DNA of 64,000 bases. Source: an uncultured Chitinophaga sp. (GTDB lineage: Bacteria > Bacteroidota > Bacteroidia > Cytophagales > Cyclobacteriaceae). The notes beneath the pieces are model-generated. The model ran no database searches and was not told the DNA's origin. It saw nothing but the letters and a program-made list of their open reading frames with translations. The stretch spans positions 124,001-188,000 of the forward strand of contig CABHOK010000014.1 of NCBI GenBank assembly GCA_902168205.1, in the 5' to 3' direction. Of the stretch, positions 18,605 through 27,355 are shown piece after piece (position 1 is the first letter of the stretch; each line of letters starts with the position of its first letter). The translations under genes and the position numbers were made by a program.

Positions 18605-19354
18605 TTATCGATTCTCGATCGCTACATGTAGTTCGCTTTGGGTGATGTAGTAATTGCTTTGGGAGGTTTTTACCTTGGCAATTATATTTACTTTCTCGTT
18701 TACGTAGGAACCGCGGGGTAAAGAAATATTTATTTCACCCACACCGTTTTTCACATCTGTAACACGGGATGCCTCCATGCTTATATATTTACCCTCAGAC
18801 AGGTCGCCCACAAAATATTCAACCCCCTTGCTGTCATCCGACATCCTCAACCTGATAGTATAGGTTGCGCTGTCTTTGATCTGATCAAGCGTAGTTACTT
18901 CAATAATAGGGTAACGTTGTTTCAACTTACCATCAATGGTATATTCTTTCAGACCGGTACAAAGGTGCCCTTCATAATAAGGTACTTCAGCCATCAGATC
19001 ACCGCTCCTTCTGTAACGTTTTTGAACGCCATGCATCTGGTTAAGATGATATGGAGTTTCCTGGCTAACAACTCCTGACTCAAAATATCTTCGCGCAACA
19101 CCTTCCCGAAAATTGTTCTCGTACATCACCTCCTGAAAAATCTTACCGGACTTATAATATTCTTTCGCCATACCCTGCTGTGAGCCATATGCATAGGCGA
19201 TTTCCTTATGCAAGGCGCCATTCTGATAGTATATCTTTTTTACATGATAACCGGGAGATTCCTGTTGCTTTTCCGGAGCCGGAGACTTGTATGGAAAGCA
19301 TGACTGCAACATAAAAATAATAACGAGGCAACGGAGCCAAACGGGCTTATTCAT
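18605..19354 (-). CDS. MORN/YwqK-repeat lipoprotein
   Basis: The start is taken at the ATG at 19352-19354, giving a typical lipoprotein signal (MNKPVWLRCLVIIFMLQSC) with the lipidated cysteine at position 19. A start seven codons earlier is possible. Residues about 45-155 contain five imperfect repeats of the YwqK/MORN type, with phrases such as G-KEYYKSGKIFQEVMY and RRYFESGVVSQE, about 22-24 residues each. The remaining 90 residues are beta-rich and unassigned. YwqK-type proteins are often annotated as antitoxins, but nothing here supports a toxin partner. It is probably an envelope protein of unknown role. Confidence 0.75.
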   Translation of the reverse strand: MNKPVWLRCLVIIFMLQSCFPYKSPAPEKQQESPGYHVKKIYYQNGALHKEIAYAYGSQQGMAKEYYKSGKIFQEVMYENNFREGVARRYFESGVVSQETPYHLNQMHGVQKRYRRSGDLMAEVPYYEGHLCTGLKEYTIDGKLKQRYPIIEVTTLDQIKDSATYTIRLRMSDDSKGVEYFVGDLSEGKYISMEASRVTDVKNGVGEINISLPRGSYVNEKVNIIAKVKTSQSNYYITQSELHVAIENR

Positions 19355-19512
19355 AGGTTTAGGACTTATGTGCAAGATAATTAATTCTAAAAATCAGACT
19401 ATTGTCTCATAGATTTTTTGCATGAATCATTATCAATCAACGAGTTGATATGCCATAGTAGGATGATGCCTGCGGAAATTCTAAAAAAATATTTGCGCTG
19501 TTCAATCTTTTT

Positions 19513-19543
19513 TTTGCAGAAATAGAAAACTCTACTACATTTG
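19513..19543 (+). promoter_or_regulatory. Promoter for tRNA-Val
   Basis: TTTG at 19513-19516 and TACATTTG at 19536-19543 match the Bacteroidota -33 and -7 elements with a 19-base spacer. They end eleven bases before the mature tRNA 5' end at 19555. This is the best promoter match in the window. Confidence 0.75.
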
Positions 19544-19554
19544 CAATCCCAAAC

Positions 19555-19629
19555 GGGAGCTTAGCTCAGCTGGTTCAGAGCATCTGCCTTACAAGCAGAG
19601 GGTCGGGGGTTCGAACCCCTCAGCTCCCA
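19555..19629 (+). tRNA. tRNA-Val (anticodon TAC)
   Basis: The acceptor GGGAGCT (19555-19561) pairs with AGCTCCC (19622-19628), with discriminator A at 19629. The D-arm is GCTC...GAGC. The anticodon arm is TCTGC-CTTACAA-GCAGA, giving anticodon TAC, which reads valine GTA codons. The T-arm is GGGGG-TTCGAAC-CCCTC. The CCA end is not encoded. A promoter lies directly upstream and a terminator directly downstream, so it is transcribed alone. Confidence 0.97.
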
Positions 19630-19634
19630 CACTT

Positions 19635-19664
19635 AAAGCCATCGTAATGATGGCTTTTTGTTTT
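19635..19664 (+). terminator. Terminator of tRNA-Val
   Basis: AAAGCCATC (19635-19643) pairs with GATGGCTTT (19649-19657), followed by TTGTTTT. The same stem words occur at 21390-21413 and, degenerate, after the tRNA remnant at 19809-19829. Confidence 0.85.
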
Positions 19665-19733
19665 ATATATTATGCCAGTTGTTCGTAAGTATATAGATGA
19701 TGGCTCCGTTTTAACAGAAAAAATAAAATATAG

Positions 19734-19802
19734 GCTCTTGCGTGGCTAAAGAGCATCCCGACCTCAGTCGGGAGGGTCGGGGTTCGAAACCCTCAGCTCC
19801 CA
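19734..19802 (+). pseudogene. Decayed copy of a tRNA-Val-like gene
   Basis: A D-arm-like GCTC...GAGC (19734-19754), an anticodon-like hairpin TCCCGA-CCTCAG-TCGGGA, a damaged T-arm and the full 3' acceptor strand AGCTCCCA (19795-19802) are present. There is no matching 5' acceptor strand: the seven bases expected to pair are A/T-only. Compared with the intact tRNA, one G of the T-stem is lost and the T-loop C is changed to A. The anticodon loop has six bases without a proper U33. A degenerate copy of the tRNA terminator follows (AAGCCAT...ATGGC, 19811-19829). This fits a tandem duplication of tRNA plus terminator followed by decay; an old attachment site is the alternative. Confidence 0.7.
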
Positions 19803-19923
19803 CATGGAAAAAGCCATCACTCCAATGGCATCCGTTTCAAGTCACATAATCTCCATTAATCACCAAGTACTGGCTGAAGTTTCCCGGAAGTCACATCTTT
19901 AGGATGACGTTTCTGATTCCCCT

Positions 19924-21375
19924 ATGCACTGCGGTAACATTTTTCTTAGTATCCTGTTTACATTCCTGGCAATTACCTGTCTCGGACAGTATGAGCACAA
20001 CTATAAAATCCGAAAGATCTCGTCATCGAACTCAGTAGCAATGATTCAGCGACTGGAGGATATGTTTGAGACAGAAAAACAAACCGATTTCAAAGATTAT
20101 CAGCGTGACCCCATTGTACAATCTATCAACATCGAGCGGTTCATTGCGCTCAAGAAAAGTGTAAAACAAGGATATTTCCTGGAGGATGATACGCTGCAAC
20201 AATTCGTAAAGGCTGTACTCGAAAGAATTGTACAAGCCAATGGCCTGAGTGAACAAACGAAGCGCTACGCATTTATAGCCGACAATGCAGCCCGATCTGC
20301 CAGTTGTCATGGCAAAGGTATATTTATTGTCAACGTTGGGCTGCTGGCGGCTATCAACAAAGAAGACCAGCTCGCCTTTGTGTTGGCACATGAAATAGCG
20401 CACGATGAATTAGGACATATACGCGAAAAAATATTATTGGAGAGAAATGTAAAACTCCAGGCAAAATCAAAAAAATTCACGAAGCAAGTATTCGATTATA
20501 ACAATGATATAGACCTTGAAGAACTCGAAGAATACAGAAACACTGCTTACCATGTGATGCGTCATTCTCGAAGTGCCGAAACACAGGCAGACTCACTTGG
20601 CTTGCTATATTTAAGCAAAGCTGGTTATCAAAAAACAGGGGCGTTAGAATTACTGGAGTTGCTGAAAGAAGGAGACAAACCCAAATATGAAATCGGCATA
20701 GATTTCTTTCTTCCGTTCGATAGTCCGCAATATCCGTTTCAAACCTATTGGCTTAACGAAAAACCGGGAGTATATAATGTATTGCGTAAAGGAAGTACAA
20801 ATGTTTTCTCTTACGATTCACTATTAACGCATCCAGATCTAAAACGAAGACAAGCTTATCTGAACGCTGCCAATTATGAAGTCGCTAATTATACTTCGCG
20901 CACCGAAACGAATTCTTCTGTGAGTATAGCCATTTCCGAACTACAAATTATACACAGCTCTTTACGTGCAGGCAAATTTGATCTCACGCTATACTATGCC
21001 ATGCAAATGCTAAAAAAGTATCCGGACAATGCGTTTGTTACCAGTCGCATTGGTATAGCATTGCTGAATTCACTCCTGGCAAAAGATGACAACGTATTCA
21101 GAAATATAGTATCGCCCTACACGGGAACTTATAATGAAGAGCAACGATTGATGAATAACTTTCTGTACAATCTTGAACGCAAAGAACTCGGTGAAGTAGC
21201 GTATCATTTTATGAAGCGTAAAGATCACTTCAACCCAAACGAGCGAGGTCATTATTACTTGTTGTGGCGTCTCTGTGATTTGACCTATCGATACGATGAA
21301 AAAAATTCGGTGGCTAAACTTTATAACTCAAAATTCAACAGCGATATCACCGCATTCAGCTTTAAAAAGAAATAG
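19924..21375 (+). CDS. Secreted M48 family zinc metalloprotease
   Basis: This 483-residue protein has a signal peptide (about residues 1-21, ending CLGQ). The zinc motif HEIAH is at 156-160, and a candidate third ligand sits in AETQADSLGL near residue 220, as in M48/BepA-like proteases. The remaining 220 residues are helical, with TPR-like phrases (SSLRAGKFDLTLYYAMQML), as in BepA-type outer-membrane quality-control proteases. It probably acts in the periplasm on envelope proteins. It stands alone after the tRNA locus, with a terminator downstream. Confidence 0.88.
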   Translation: MHCGNIFLSILFTFLAITCLGQYEHNYKIRKISSSNSVAMIQRLEDMFETEKQTDFKDYQRDPIVQSINIERFIALKKSVKQGYFLEDDTLQQFVKAVLERIVQANGLSEQTKRYAFIADNAARSASCHGKGIFIVNVGLLAAINKEDQLAFVLAHEIAHDELGHIREKILLERNVKLQAKSKKFTKQVFDYNNDIDLEELEEYRNTAYHVMRHSRSAETQADSLGLLYLSKAGYQKTGALELLELLKEGDKPKYEIGIDFFLPFDSPQYPFQTYWLNEKPGVYNVLRKGSTNVFSYDSLLTHPDLKRRQAYLNAANYEVANYTSRTETNSSVSIAISELQIIHSSLRAGKFDLTLYYAMQMLKKYPDNAFVTSRIGIALLNSLLAKDDNVFRNIVSPYTGTYNEEQRLMNNFLYNLERKELGEVAYHFMKRKDHFNPNERGHYYLLWRLCDLTYRYDEKNSVAKLYNSKFNSDITAFSFKKK

Positions 21376-21389
21376 CTATAACAAATAAT

Positions 21390-21420
21390 AAAGCCATCAA
21401 AAATGATGGCTTTATACTGT
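21390..21420. terminator. Bidirectional terminator between convergent genes
   Basis: AAAGCCATC (21390-21398) pairs with GATGGCTTT (21405-21413). On the plus strand it follows the M48 gene. On the minus strand it follows the small basic protein whose stop is at 21423, with TTTATTATTTG after the stem. The stem is identical to that of the tRNA-Val terminator. Confidence 0.75.
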
Positions 21421-21422
21421 TA

Positions 21423-21629
21423 TCACGTTGCATGCCCTTTTTGCTGCATTTTTCCCGCAGCCGATTTCTTTCTTGCTGCCAACCTGGTAGCAGCCGTTCC
21501 TTTTCTTACATGCGCCTTTGATGTAGCAACAGGATATTTTTTATCGTTACTGTCTTCTCTAACATCTCTATTTACAGTTTCAAAGGTATTTTCATGAAAT
21601 TCTGCTGTTGATTTTGAATACGTATTCAT
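21423..21629 (-). CDS. 68-residue basic protein of unknown function
   Basis: The start is taken at the ATG at 21627-21629 (MNTYSKSTAEFHENTF); a longer frame to 21677 begins with less plausible sequence. The N-terminal half is acidic to neutral. The C-terminal half is rich in Lys, Arg and Ala (for example TAATRLAARKKSAAGKMQQ), resembling a small DNA- or RNA-binding tail. It has its own terminator immediately after the stop. I do not recognise the family. Confidence 0.5.
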   Translation of the reverse strand: MNTYSKSTAEFHENTFETVNRDVREDSNDKKYPVATSKAHVRKGTAATRLAARKKSAAGKMQQKGHAT

Positions 21630-21955
21630 AACTATAAATTTTTGATTACGTCTATTCAGAAAAATGAGTACCGGCAAACTATGGAGGAATTAGTTTCTCA
21701 AATCAGACCTATATACTCTACACTCCACGGGATAAATGATGGAAAAATCCATCGATCCGGCAGGCATAGTCTTTTTACATGATAGAGCAGTTCATTTCCA
21801 TTACAAAGGATAACTAATTATCAACGAAAGCTGAAATTAATATTCTTATACCTGAACAGATAAAGCTGAAGGAAAAAATGAAAATGAATACGGAAGACTC
21901 CTGCAAGGGAGTCTTCTCTTTTTTTTACACAACTATATATCTACTTCCTGTTCAT
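21630..21955. other. Non-coding gap with a strong hairpin
   Basis: No gene of more than about 25 codons is supported in these 326 bases. Near the right end GAAGACTCC (21893-21901) pairs with GGAGTCTTC (21908-21916), followed by TCTTTTTTTT. This is a standard terminator on the plus strand with no recognised plus-strand gene before it. It may serve the minus-strand SDR gene, or an unrecognised small RNA in this gap. Confidence 0.6.
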
Positions 21956-22711
21956 TCAATACGGTGAAGGGCTCACCGATGACCAACCTCCGTCAATAAT
22001 AAGCGATTGCCCGGTGATATGACCAGCTTGTGGAGACACCAAAAACAAAGCAGCGTGCGCAATGTCATCAGTCGTGGCCGGCCTGCCGGTAGGCGTTATG
22101 CGCGACCATGTACTCTCATAGGTAGCATCATGAACTGTACGTTCTGTCAATGTAGCACCGGGCGCCAGTGCGTTCACGGTAATTCTATATTCCGATAACT
22201 CTACTACCAGTGTTTTAGCCAACATCTCCAATGCAGCTTTTGTCATGCCATACGCTGCAAGATTTTTATGCGCCTGATGCCCTGTAACAGACGACATAAA
22301 TAAAATTCTTCCACCGGTTTGCTGTGCTTTCATTTTACGCGCTGCAGCCTGCGCCAAAAAGAAACTCCCGGCCAGATTTACTTTCATAACTGCGTTCAGA
22401 TCATCAGGAGTATAATTGAGAAATTCCCCGAAAAGCGTAATGCCTGCATTGGCAATAACTATATCTATACTTCCAAATTGAGTGACGGCCTTATCGACCA
22501 TCGCTTCTATGAACGTAACATCCGAAGCATCTCCGGCAAAAGGTATACATATACCATGCTCTTTCTGAATCTGCGCGGCAGCATCGCGCGCAAGACCTTC
22601 CTCCTTATCGTTTAAAACAACGCGTACACCGGCAGTCGCAAGCTTACGACCAATGGCGAGCCCTATACCCTGCCCTGCGCCTGTTATAATAGCAACCTGC
22701 TTGTTAAACAT
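21956..22711 (-). CDS. SDR family NAD(P)-dependent oxidoreductase
   Basis: This 251-residue classical short-chain dehydrogenase has the Rossmann motif TGAGQGIG at residues 11-18, NAG near 89-91 and the catalytic Ser/YxxxK set (SSVTGH, then YGMTK). The IIDGG ending near the C-terminus is typical of sugar or 3-oxoacyl dehydrogenases. It lies 12 bp after the sugar-acid dehydratase gene on the same strand, so it probably oxidises or reduces a sugar or keto-acid of the same pathway. Confidence 0.9.
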   Translation of the reverse strand: MFNKQVAIITGAGQGIGLAIGRKLATAGVRVVLNDKEEGLARDAAAQIQKEHGICIPFAGDASDVTFIEAMVDKAVTQFGSIDIVIANAGITLFGEFLNYTPDDLNAVMKVNLAGSFFLAQAAARKMKAQQTGGRILFMSSVTGHQAHKNLAAYGMTKAALEMLAKTLVVELSEYRITVNALAPGATLTERTVHDATYESTWSRITPTGRPATTDDIAHAALFLVSPQAGHITGQSLIIDGGWSSVSPSPY

Positions 22712-22723
22712 ATAAGTATATAA

Positions 22724-24436
22724 TTAGTGAGAGTCGCGTGTTACTTCACTGCCCGATCCGCCCCGCAGATAATCCATATCAGCACCCAGGTGAGCCTGTT
22801 CAACATGGTTCTGGTATAGCTGTACATAACCACGGGTATATTTCTTATGTCGTGGTTTCCAGGCAGCTCTTCGCACAGCAAGTTCTTCATCAGATACATG
22901 TAGTATAAGCGAGCGGTTGGCAACATCCAGCGAAATCATATCCCCGTCTTTTACCACAGCAAAATTACTACCCAGCGCAGCTTCCGGAGATGCATGCAGC
23001 ACAACGGTTCCGAATCCGGTACCACTCATGCGTCCGTCTGATATACGTACCATATCATGTATACCCTGTTCGAGAAGTTTTTTAGGAATAGCCATATTAC
23101 CAACCTCCGGCATGCCCGGGTAGCCGATCGGTCCTACATTTTTTAAAACCAGAATACTATTTTCGTCAACATCCAGATCCGGATTATCAATTCGATTTTT
23201 ATAATCTTCTATATCTTCAAACACTACGGCTTTACCGGTATGCTTCATCAGTTTTACACTTGCCGCAGAAGGTTTTATTACGGCACCATGTTCACATAAA
23301 TTTCCTTTTACAATAGCAACACCGGATAATGGACTGATTGGTGCCGCTACCGTACCAATTACTTTCGGATCAAAGCACGCAGCACGCTGGTAATTTTGCT
23401 GATGTGTTTTTCCATTTACAGTAATACAATCACGATGAAGATAACTGTCCAATTCGCGCATCACAGCCGGCAGGCCACCTGCGTAATAAAAGTCTTCCAT
23501 GAAATAATTACCCGAAGGCTGAAGGTTAGCTAACAGCGGCACATTTGCCGATAACCGATCAAAGTCTTCCAGCGAAAGCTCTACACCAATTCTTCCGGCT
23601 ATAGCCAACAGGTGTATAATAAAATTGGTTGAACCACCAATGGCAGCATTTACAATGATAGCGTTTTCAAATGCCTGCCGCGTGAGTATATCCGACAACC
23701 GAAGGTTCTCGCGAACCATCTCAACGATACGGCTACCCGACAATTGAGCAACAACTTTTCTGCGCGAATCAGCAGCCGGTATAGCAGCATTTTCCGGTAA
23801 CGACAAGCCAAGCGATTCAACCATACACGCCATGGTAGATGCCGTACCCATTACAGCACAGTGTCCGCGGCTTCGACACATGCATGCTTCTGCTACCGTC
23901 AGCTCTTCCTGCGACATATCGCCTGCACGCACAGCGTCATTAAAACGCCACACATCACTCGTGCTGATATCGCGTCCCTGATATTTACCGGTAAGCATCG
24001 GCCCGCCGGATACAACAAGTGTTGGAATATTAACACTACAGGCACCCATTACCAGCGAAGGCGTTGTCTTATCACATCCGCATAGTAATACAACGCCATC
24101 TATAGGGTTGGCCCGAATAGATTCTTCAACATCCATACTGGCCAGGTTCCGATATAGCATGGCAGTAGGCTTGATCAATGTTTCTCCCAGCGACATCACA
24201 GGAAACTCTACCGGAAATCCTCCGGCCTCAGATATACCTCGCTTTACCGATTCAGCAAGTTCACGAAAGTGTGCATTGCAGGGTGTGAGCTCCGACCATG
24301 TATTGCATATACCGATCACAGGTTTACCGCGCAATTCATAGTCAGGAATACCCTGATTTTTCATCCATGCACGATAGATAAAACCATCTTTACCCGTTTT
24401 GCCAAACCATCCCTGACTGCGAAGTTTTTCTTTCAT
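22724..24436 (-). CDS. IlvD/Edd family dehydratase, pentonate/L-arabonate type
   Basis: The start is taken at the ATG at 24434-24436 (MKEKLRSQGWFGKTGKDGF); a start five codons upstream is also open. The 570-residue protein belongs to the Fe-S dihydroxy-acid dehydratase family. Cluster cysteines are in GICNTW, LLCGCDKTTPS and RGHCAVMGTAST. The phrases HFRELAESVKRGISEAGGFP and FEDIEDYKNRID are typical of sugar-acid (L-arabonate/D-xylonate/gluconate) dehydratases rather than IlvD proper. It would convert a sugar acid to a 2-keto-3-deoxy acid. The adjacent SDR supports a sugar pathway; no transporter or aldolase is next to it. Confidence 0.88.
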   Translation of the reverse strand: MKEKLRSQGWFGKTGKDGFIYRAWMKNQGIPDYELRGKPVIGICNTWSELTPCNAHFRELAESVKRGISEAGGFPVEFPVMSLGETLIKPTAMLYRNLASMDVEESIRANPIDGVVLLCGCDKTTPSLVMGACSVNIPTLVVSGGPMLTGKYQGRDISTSDVWRFNDAVRAGDMSQEELTVAEACMCRSRGHCAVMGTASTMACMVESLGLSLPENAAIPAADSRRKVVAQLSGSRIVEMVRENLRLSDILTRQAFENAIIVNAAIGGSTNFIIHLLAIAGRIGVELSLEDFDRLSANVPLLANLQPSGNYFMEDFYYAGGLPAVMRELDSYLHRDCITVNGKTHQQNYQRAACFDPKVIGTVAAPISPLSGVAIVKGNLCEHGAVIKPSAASVKLMKHTGKAVVFEDIEDYKNRIDNPDLDVDENSILVLKNVGPIGYPGMPEVGNMAIPKKLLEQGIHDMVRISDGRMSGTGFGTVVLHASPEAALGSNFAVVKDGDMISLDVANRSLILHVSDEELAVRRAAWKPRHKKYTRGYVQLYQNHVEQAHLGADMDYLRGGSGSEVTRDSH

Positions 24437-24509
24437 ATATCCAAGTATCAAGTGAGATCATGAAACTAAATATTACCTGAAAAAATCAAGGTATACCTAT
24501 TATAGGTTA

Positions 24510-24605
24510 TGAAATTGAAAAATTGGAAGATTAGAAAATTGAGGAAAACAGATTGCCTTTAAATAATCTTGCAATCTTCGGATTTTATAATCTTGCAATT
24601 CTCTA
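24510..24605. repeat. AT-rich word-iterated tract
   Basis: ATAATCTTGCAAT occurs twice, at 24563-24575 and 24587-24599. The left part (about 24511-24542) carries inverted, degenerate versions of the same words (ATTGGAAGATT, AAAATTGAGG). The tract can fold imperfectly on itself. It is non-coding and lies in the gap between the divergent dehydratase and DUF3052-like genes. Confidence 0.55.
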
Positions 24606-24634
24606 AGAAGTGAAATATAGCTATTTTTCTCGTG

Positions 24635-24642
24635 TAACTTTG
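24635..24642 (+). promoter_or_regulatory. -7 element for the DUF3052-like gene
   Basis: TAACTTTG matches TAnnTTTG exactly and lies 20 bases before the ATG at 24663. No convincing -33 element is seen 17-23 bases upstream. Confidence 0.45.
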
Positions 24643-24662
24643 ACTATCTAAACTTTACCGGC

Positions 24663-25139
24663 ATGAATCCGATCTTCAAAAAACTTAACTATAAAAACCA
24701 GAAAGCCATTCATGTGATCAACGCACCTGATAGTTTTAAAAGGGATATAGAAGAGATGCAGGATATTGTCGCGATAAAAATATCGCTTGCTGGCGCAAAA
24801 AGCGTTGAGTTTTTTCTGGCCTTTGTTACCAAGCAGAAAGAAGTGGATGATCTTGCTAAAAAGATATCGCCTTTACTGATTGAAGATGGCGTGTTGTGGT
24901 TTGCCTATCCCAAAGGTTCTTCCAAGAAGTACAAATGCGAATTTAATCGTGACAACGGCTGGAATGACCTGGGGAAGCTTGGCTGGGAACCTGTCAGAAT
25001 GGTAGCGATTGACGAAGACTGGAGTGCTTTACGTTTCCGGAAGGCCGAACAGATCAAAACCATGACACGAAGCTTTGCAATGAGTGAGGTCGGCAAAAAC
25101 AAAGTAGCCGCTACAAAGGGGAAGAAAAAAGATAAATAG
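24663..25139 (+). CDS. DUF3052-like small protein
   Basis: This 158-residue cytosolic protein lacks a signal peptide. The phrases LIEDGVLWFAYPKGSSKK and MVAIDEDWSALRFRK match the general pattern of DUF3052 family proteins, which are common in Bacteroidota and have no established function. The C-terminus is strongly basic (KGKKKDK). It has its own -7 element upstream. The family call is from memory of the motif pattern and moderately sure. Confidence 0.65.
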   Translation: MNPIFKKLNYKNQKAIHVINAPDSFKRDIEEMQDIVAIKISLAGAKSVEFFLAFVTKQKEVDDLAKKISPLLIEDGVLWFAYPKGSSKKYKCEFNRDNGWNDLGKLGWEPVRMVAIDEDWSALRFRKAEQIKTMTRSFAMSEVGKNKVAATKGKKKDK

Positions 25140-25259
25140 GCACCGTGTCTTAACACTTTCAGGTAAAAAGCCGACATTTTATTACATAGATTTTCGGGAG
25201 TGAGCAGGGTAGTCTATTTTTAACACGGATAGATTATTTCCCTTAAATTTTTTCACTTC

Positions 25260-27215
25260 ATGAAACTCCCGGCATTTATCTGTGCTCTGCTTTTTGTTTT
25301 TTCTGCGCAGGCCCAATCAACATTTATTCCCAAAAATCTGGGCAGTGGAATAAACACAGCGTACGATGAAGTGAACCCTGTAATTTCTCCTGACAGGAAA
25401 ACGATTTTTTTCAGTCGTAAAGATCACCCCCAAAACGGATATGGAGCCAAAAAGAGTGCCGATATCTGGATCAGCTCGTTGCAAGCTGATGGCACATGGT
25501 CTACTGCAGAGCGCGCTGCTTCACTTAATTTAGGACAGTATAATTATGCACTCGCGCTCACAGCCGATGGCAATACACTCTTACTTTATACAGACGAAGG
25601 CCTCTCATTATCATCCAAACAAAATGATACCTGGTCTGCTCCGCAAAAACTGAATATCAAGGCATCCAGCGATGCTACGCTGAGTGCAGATGGCAAGTCA
25701 CTGTTATATCGAAAAGGGAGCAAACTATATATACTCGAAAAGAATGACAATGGCAGCTGGAAAGAGGCCGTTATTGCTGAAGGTATAAAAGGAAAAATTC
25801 AGACACCACACCTGCTCATCGATAACAAAACCATATACTATACTGCTGAGCGTAAAGACAACGGAAAAGATATATTTATCATAAAACGATTGGACACTGA
25901 GTGGACTGCATGGTCTTCACCAATTGCTTTGAATGACACCATTAACACAGCAGGTGATGAATCAGCGTTAAAGACAAATATAAATGGAGCTTGGGGATAC
26001 TACTCTTCAACCACAAACTCAACCGGTAAAGGCGACATCTTCGAAGTAAAACTGTTTGAAGATCGTCCGTATGTTTTAGTGACTGGTAAAGTTGTAAATG
26101 CAAAAACAAAACGTGTACTAAAAGGTAAAGACATCACGATCGTGATGGATGGTAAACCTGTTGAACATGCTATCAACAAAGATTCAGCAACGTTCGAGAT
26201 AAAAGTGCCTTTTGGTAAAAGTCATTCTATCGCTGCCGAGCTATACCAATACGGGGCAAAGCCCCATACAATTGATGCCAGCCGCGATAAAGAATATCGC
26301 GAAGTAACCATCGACCTGGAAGAAGAGCCTGTATCATTCGTATTGCTAAAAGGTAAACTGCTGATCAAGAATACCGATCAGACTATACCGGCATCTGCGA
26401 AAGCAAAAATTATAGTAGATGGTGAAGAAATTGATTCTGCGGTGATCGACCCGGTGAAGGGAACCTATACGATCAAACTAAATCATGGCACTATTTATTA
26501 CGTGCAGGTTAGTGCCCAGCACTTCGAATCACTCCCGGATGTAGTAGACTTGAAGAGTATAGATGGCTATGAAGAGGTAACATTTGATCTTCAAGCCGAT
26601 GCTGAAAAGATGGCTATTGTTACCGGAAGAATTATTGATAAAAAGACAGGCAACGTACTGGCTACTGGCACAAGGGCTGATGTAAAGGTCGAGGGCGTTT
26701 CATCGGTTGCTGCCGTTGTCGATTCATTAACAAGTGAATATGAATTGCGATTCCCGCTAAAAGACCGGTATACACTCAGCGCTGTTGTACCAGATTATTA
26801 CCCGGTATATGAAACGATCGATGTAGTAAATGAGACAAATGAAGTACGCATTACACACGACCTCATCGTTGTTCCCGTAGAACGCGGTCAATCTGTATTA
26901 CTGAATAATATAGTATTTGAACCCGGCAAAACCGTGCTGGCCGCAGCATCATTCCCTGAACTCGACAGGCTTGCTGCGTATCTTGAAGCAAACCCGCATG
27001 TTAAAATTGATATTGGTGCACACACCAATCCATCGACAAAGGTTTCCACTGCCAATCAGGCAAAAGCTATTGCAACCTATCTTATTGGCAAAGGCATTGC
27101 AAAAAACAGAATTACCTATCATGGTTACGGCACATCCAAACCGGTAGCACCGAACAAGACACCGGAAGGGAAAGCATTAAATAAAAGAATTGAATTTACA
27201 TTCCTGGAAAAATAA
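25260..27215 (+). CDS. PD40/OmpA-family outer-membrane lattice protein
   Basis: This 651-residue secreted protein has a signal peptide (about 1-18, ending AQAQ). Residues about 20-270 contain WD40-like PD40 beta-propeller repeats (PVISPDRKTIFFSRKD, ALTADGNTLLLYTDEG, TLSADGKSLLY). Three related beta-sandwich, CarbopepD-like segments of about 90 residues follow (beginning VTGKVVNAKT, LKGKLLIKNT, VTGRIIDKKT). The last 110 residues are an OmpA C-terminal peptidoglycan-binding domain. In it the usual GHTD is GAHTN, and the arginine of the RA motif is replaced by lysine (NQAKAIATYLI). It probably anchors the outer membrane to peptidoglycan. Confidence 0.9.
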   Translation: MKLPAFICALLFVFSAQAQSTFIPKNLGSGINTAYDEVNPVISPDRKTIFFSRKDHPQNGYGAKKSADIWISSLQADGTWSTAERAASLNLGQYNYALALTADGNTLLLYTDEGLSLSSKQNDTWSAPQKLNIKASSDATLSADGKSLLYRKGSKLYILEKNDNGSWKEAVIAEGIKGKIQTPHLLIDNKTIYYTAERKDNGKDIFIIKRLDTEWTAWSSPIALNDTINTAGDESALKTNINGAWGYYSSTTNSTGKGDIFEVKLFEDRPYVLVTGKVVNAKTKRVLKGKDITIVMDGKPVEHAINKDSATFEIKVPFGKSHSIAAELYQYGAKPHTIDASRDKEYREVTIDLEEEPVSFVLLKGKLLIKNTDQTIPASAKAKIIVDGEEIDSAVIDPVKGTYTIKLNHGTIYYVQVSAQHFESLPDVVDLKSIDGYEEVTFDLQADAEKMAIVTGRIIDKKTGNVLATGTRADVKVEGVSSVAAVVDSLTSEYELRFPLKDRYTLSAVVPDYYPVYETIDVVNETNEVRITHDLIVVPVERGQSVLLNNIVFEPGKTVLAAASFPELDRLAAYLEANPHVKIDIGAHTNPSTKVSTANQAKAIATYLIGKGIAKNRITYHGYGTSKPVAPNKTPEGKALNKRIEFTFLEK

Positions 27216-27299
27216 CGGTTGGGCTACTGTACATTCATTTCAGTAGCGACAACAATCAGAATATATAACTGGTAACTTCTTAGCCTGGTATAAAACAAC

Positions 27300-27330
27300 A
27301 GAGCCCGATCAGTTTGACCGGGCTCTTGTA
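27300..27330. terminator. Terminator between the OmpA gene and nrdA
   Basis: AGAGCCCG (27300-27307) pairs with CGGGCTCT (27319-27326), followed by TGTATTTAG. It lies between convergent genes and could serve both. Confidence 0.7.
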
Positions 27331-27355
27331 TTTAGAGTTTAAACGTTCACATTTA

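Noticed and set aside
18605-19354. Antitoxin of a toxin-antitoxin system
   Set aside because: The YwqK-repeat protein is a lipoprotein with no candidate toxin next to it; the antitoxin label is a database habit.
19734-19802. Attachment site of an integrated element at tRNA-Val
   Set aside because: Only about 105 bases separate the copies, no integrase is present, and the terminator is also duplicated, which fits decay of a tandem tRNA copy better.
21737-21815. 25-codon plus-strand frame before the orphan terminator
   Set aside because: No supporting signal apart from the terminator about 80 bases downstream; composition not convincing.
24510-24605. CRISPR-like array
   Set aside because: Only two exact copies of a 13-base word with a spacer of 11 bases, and no cas genes.
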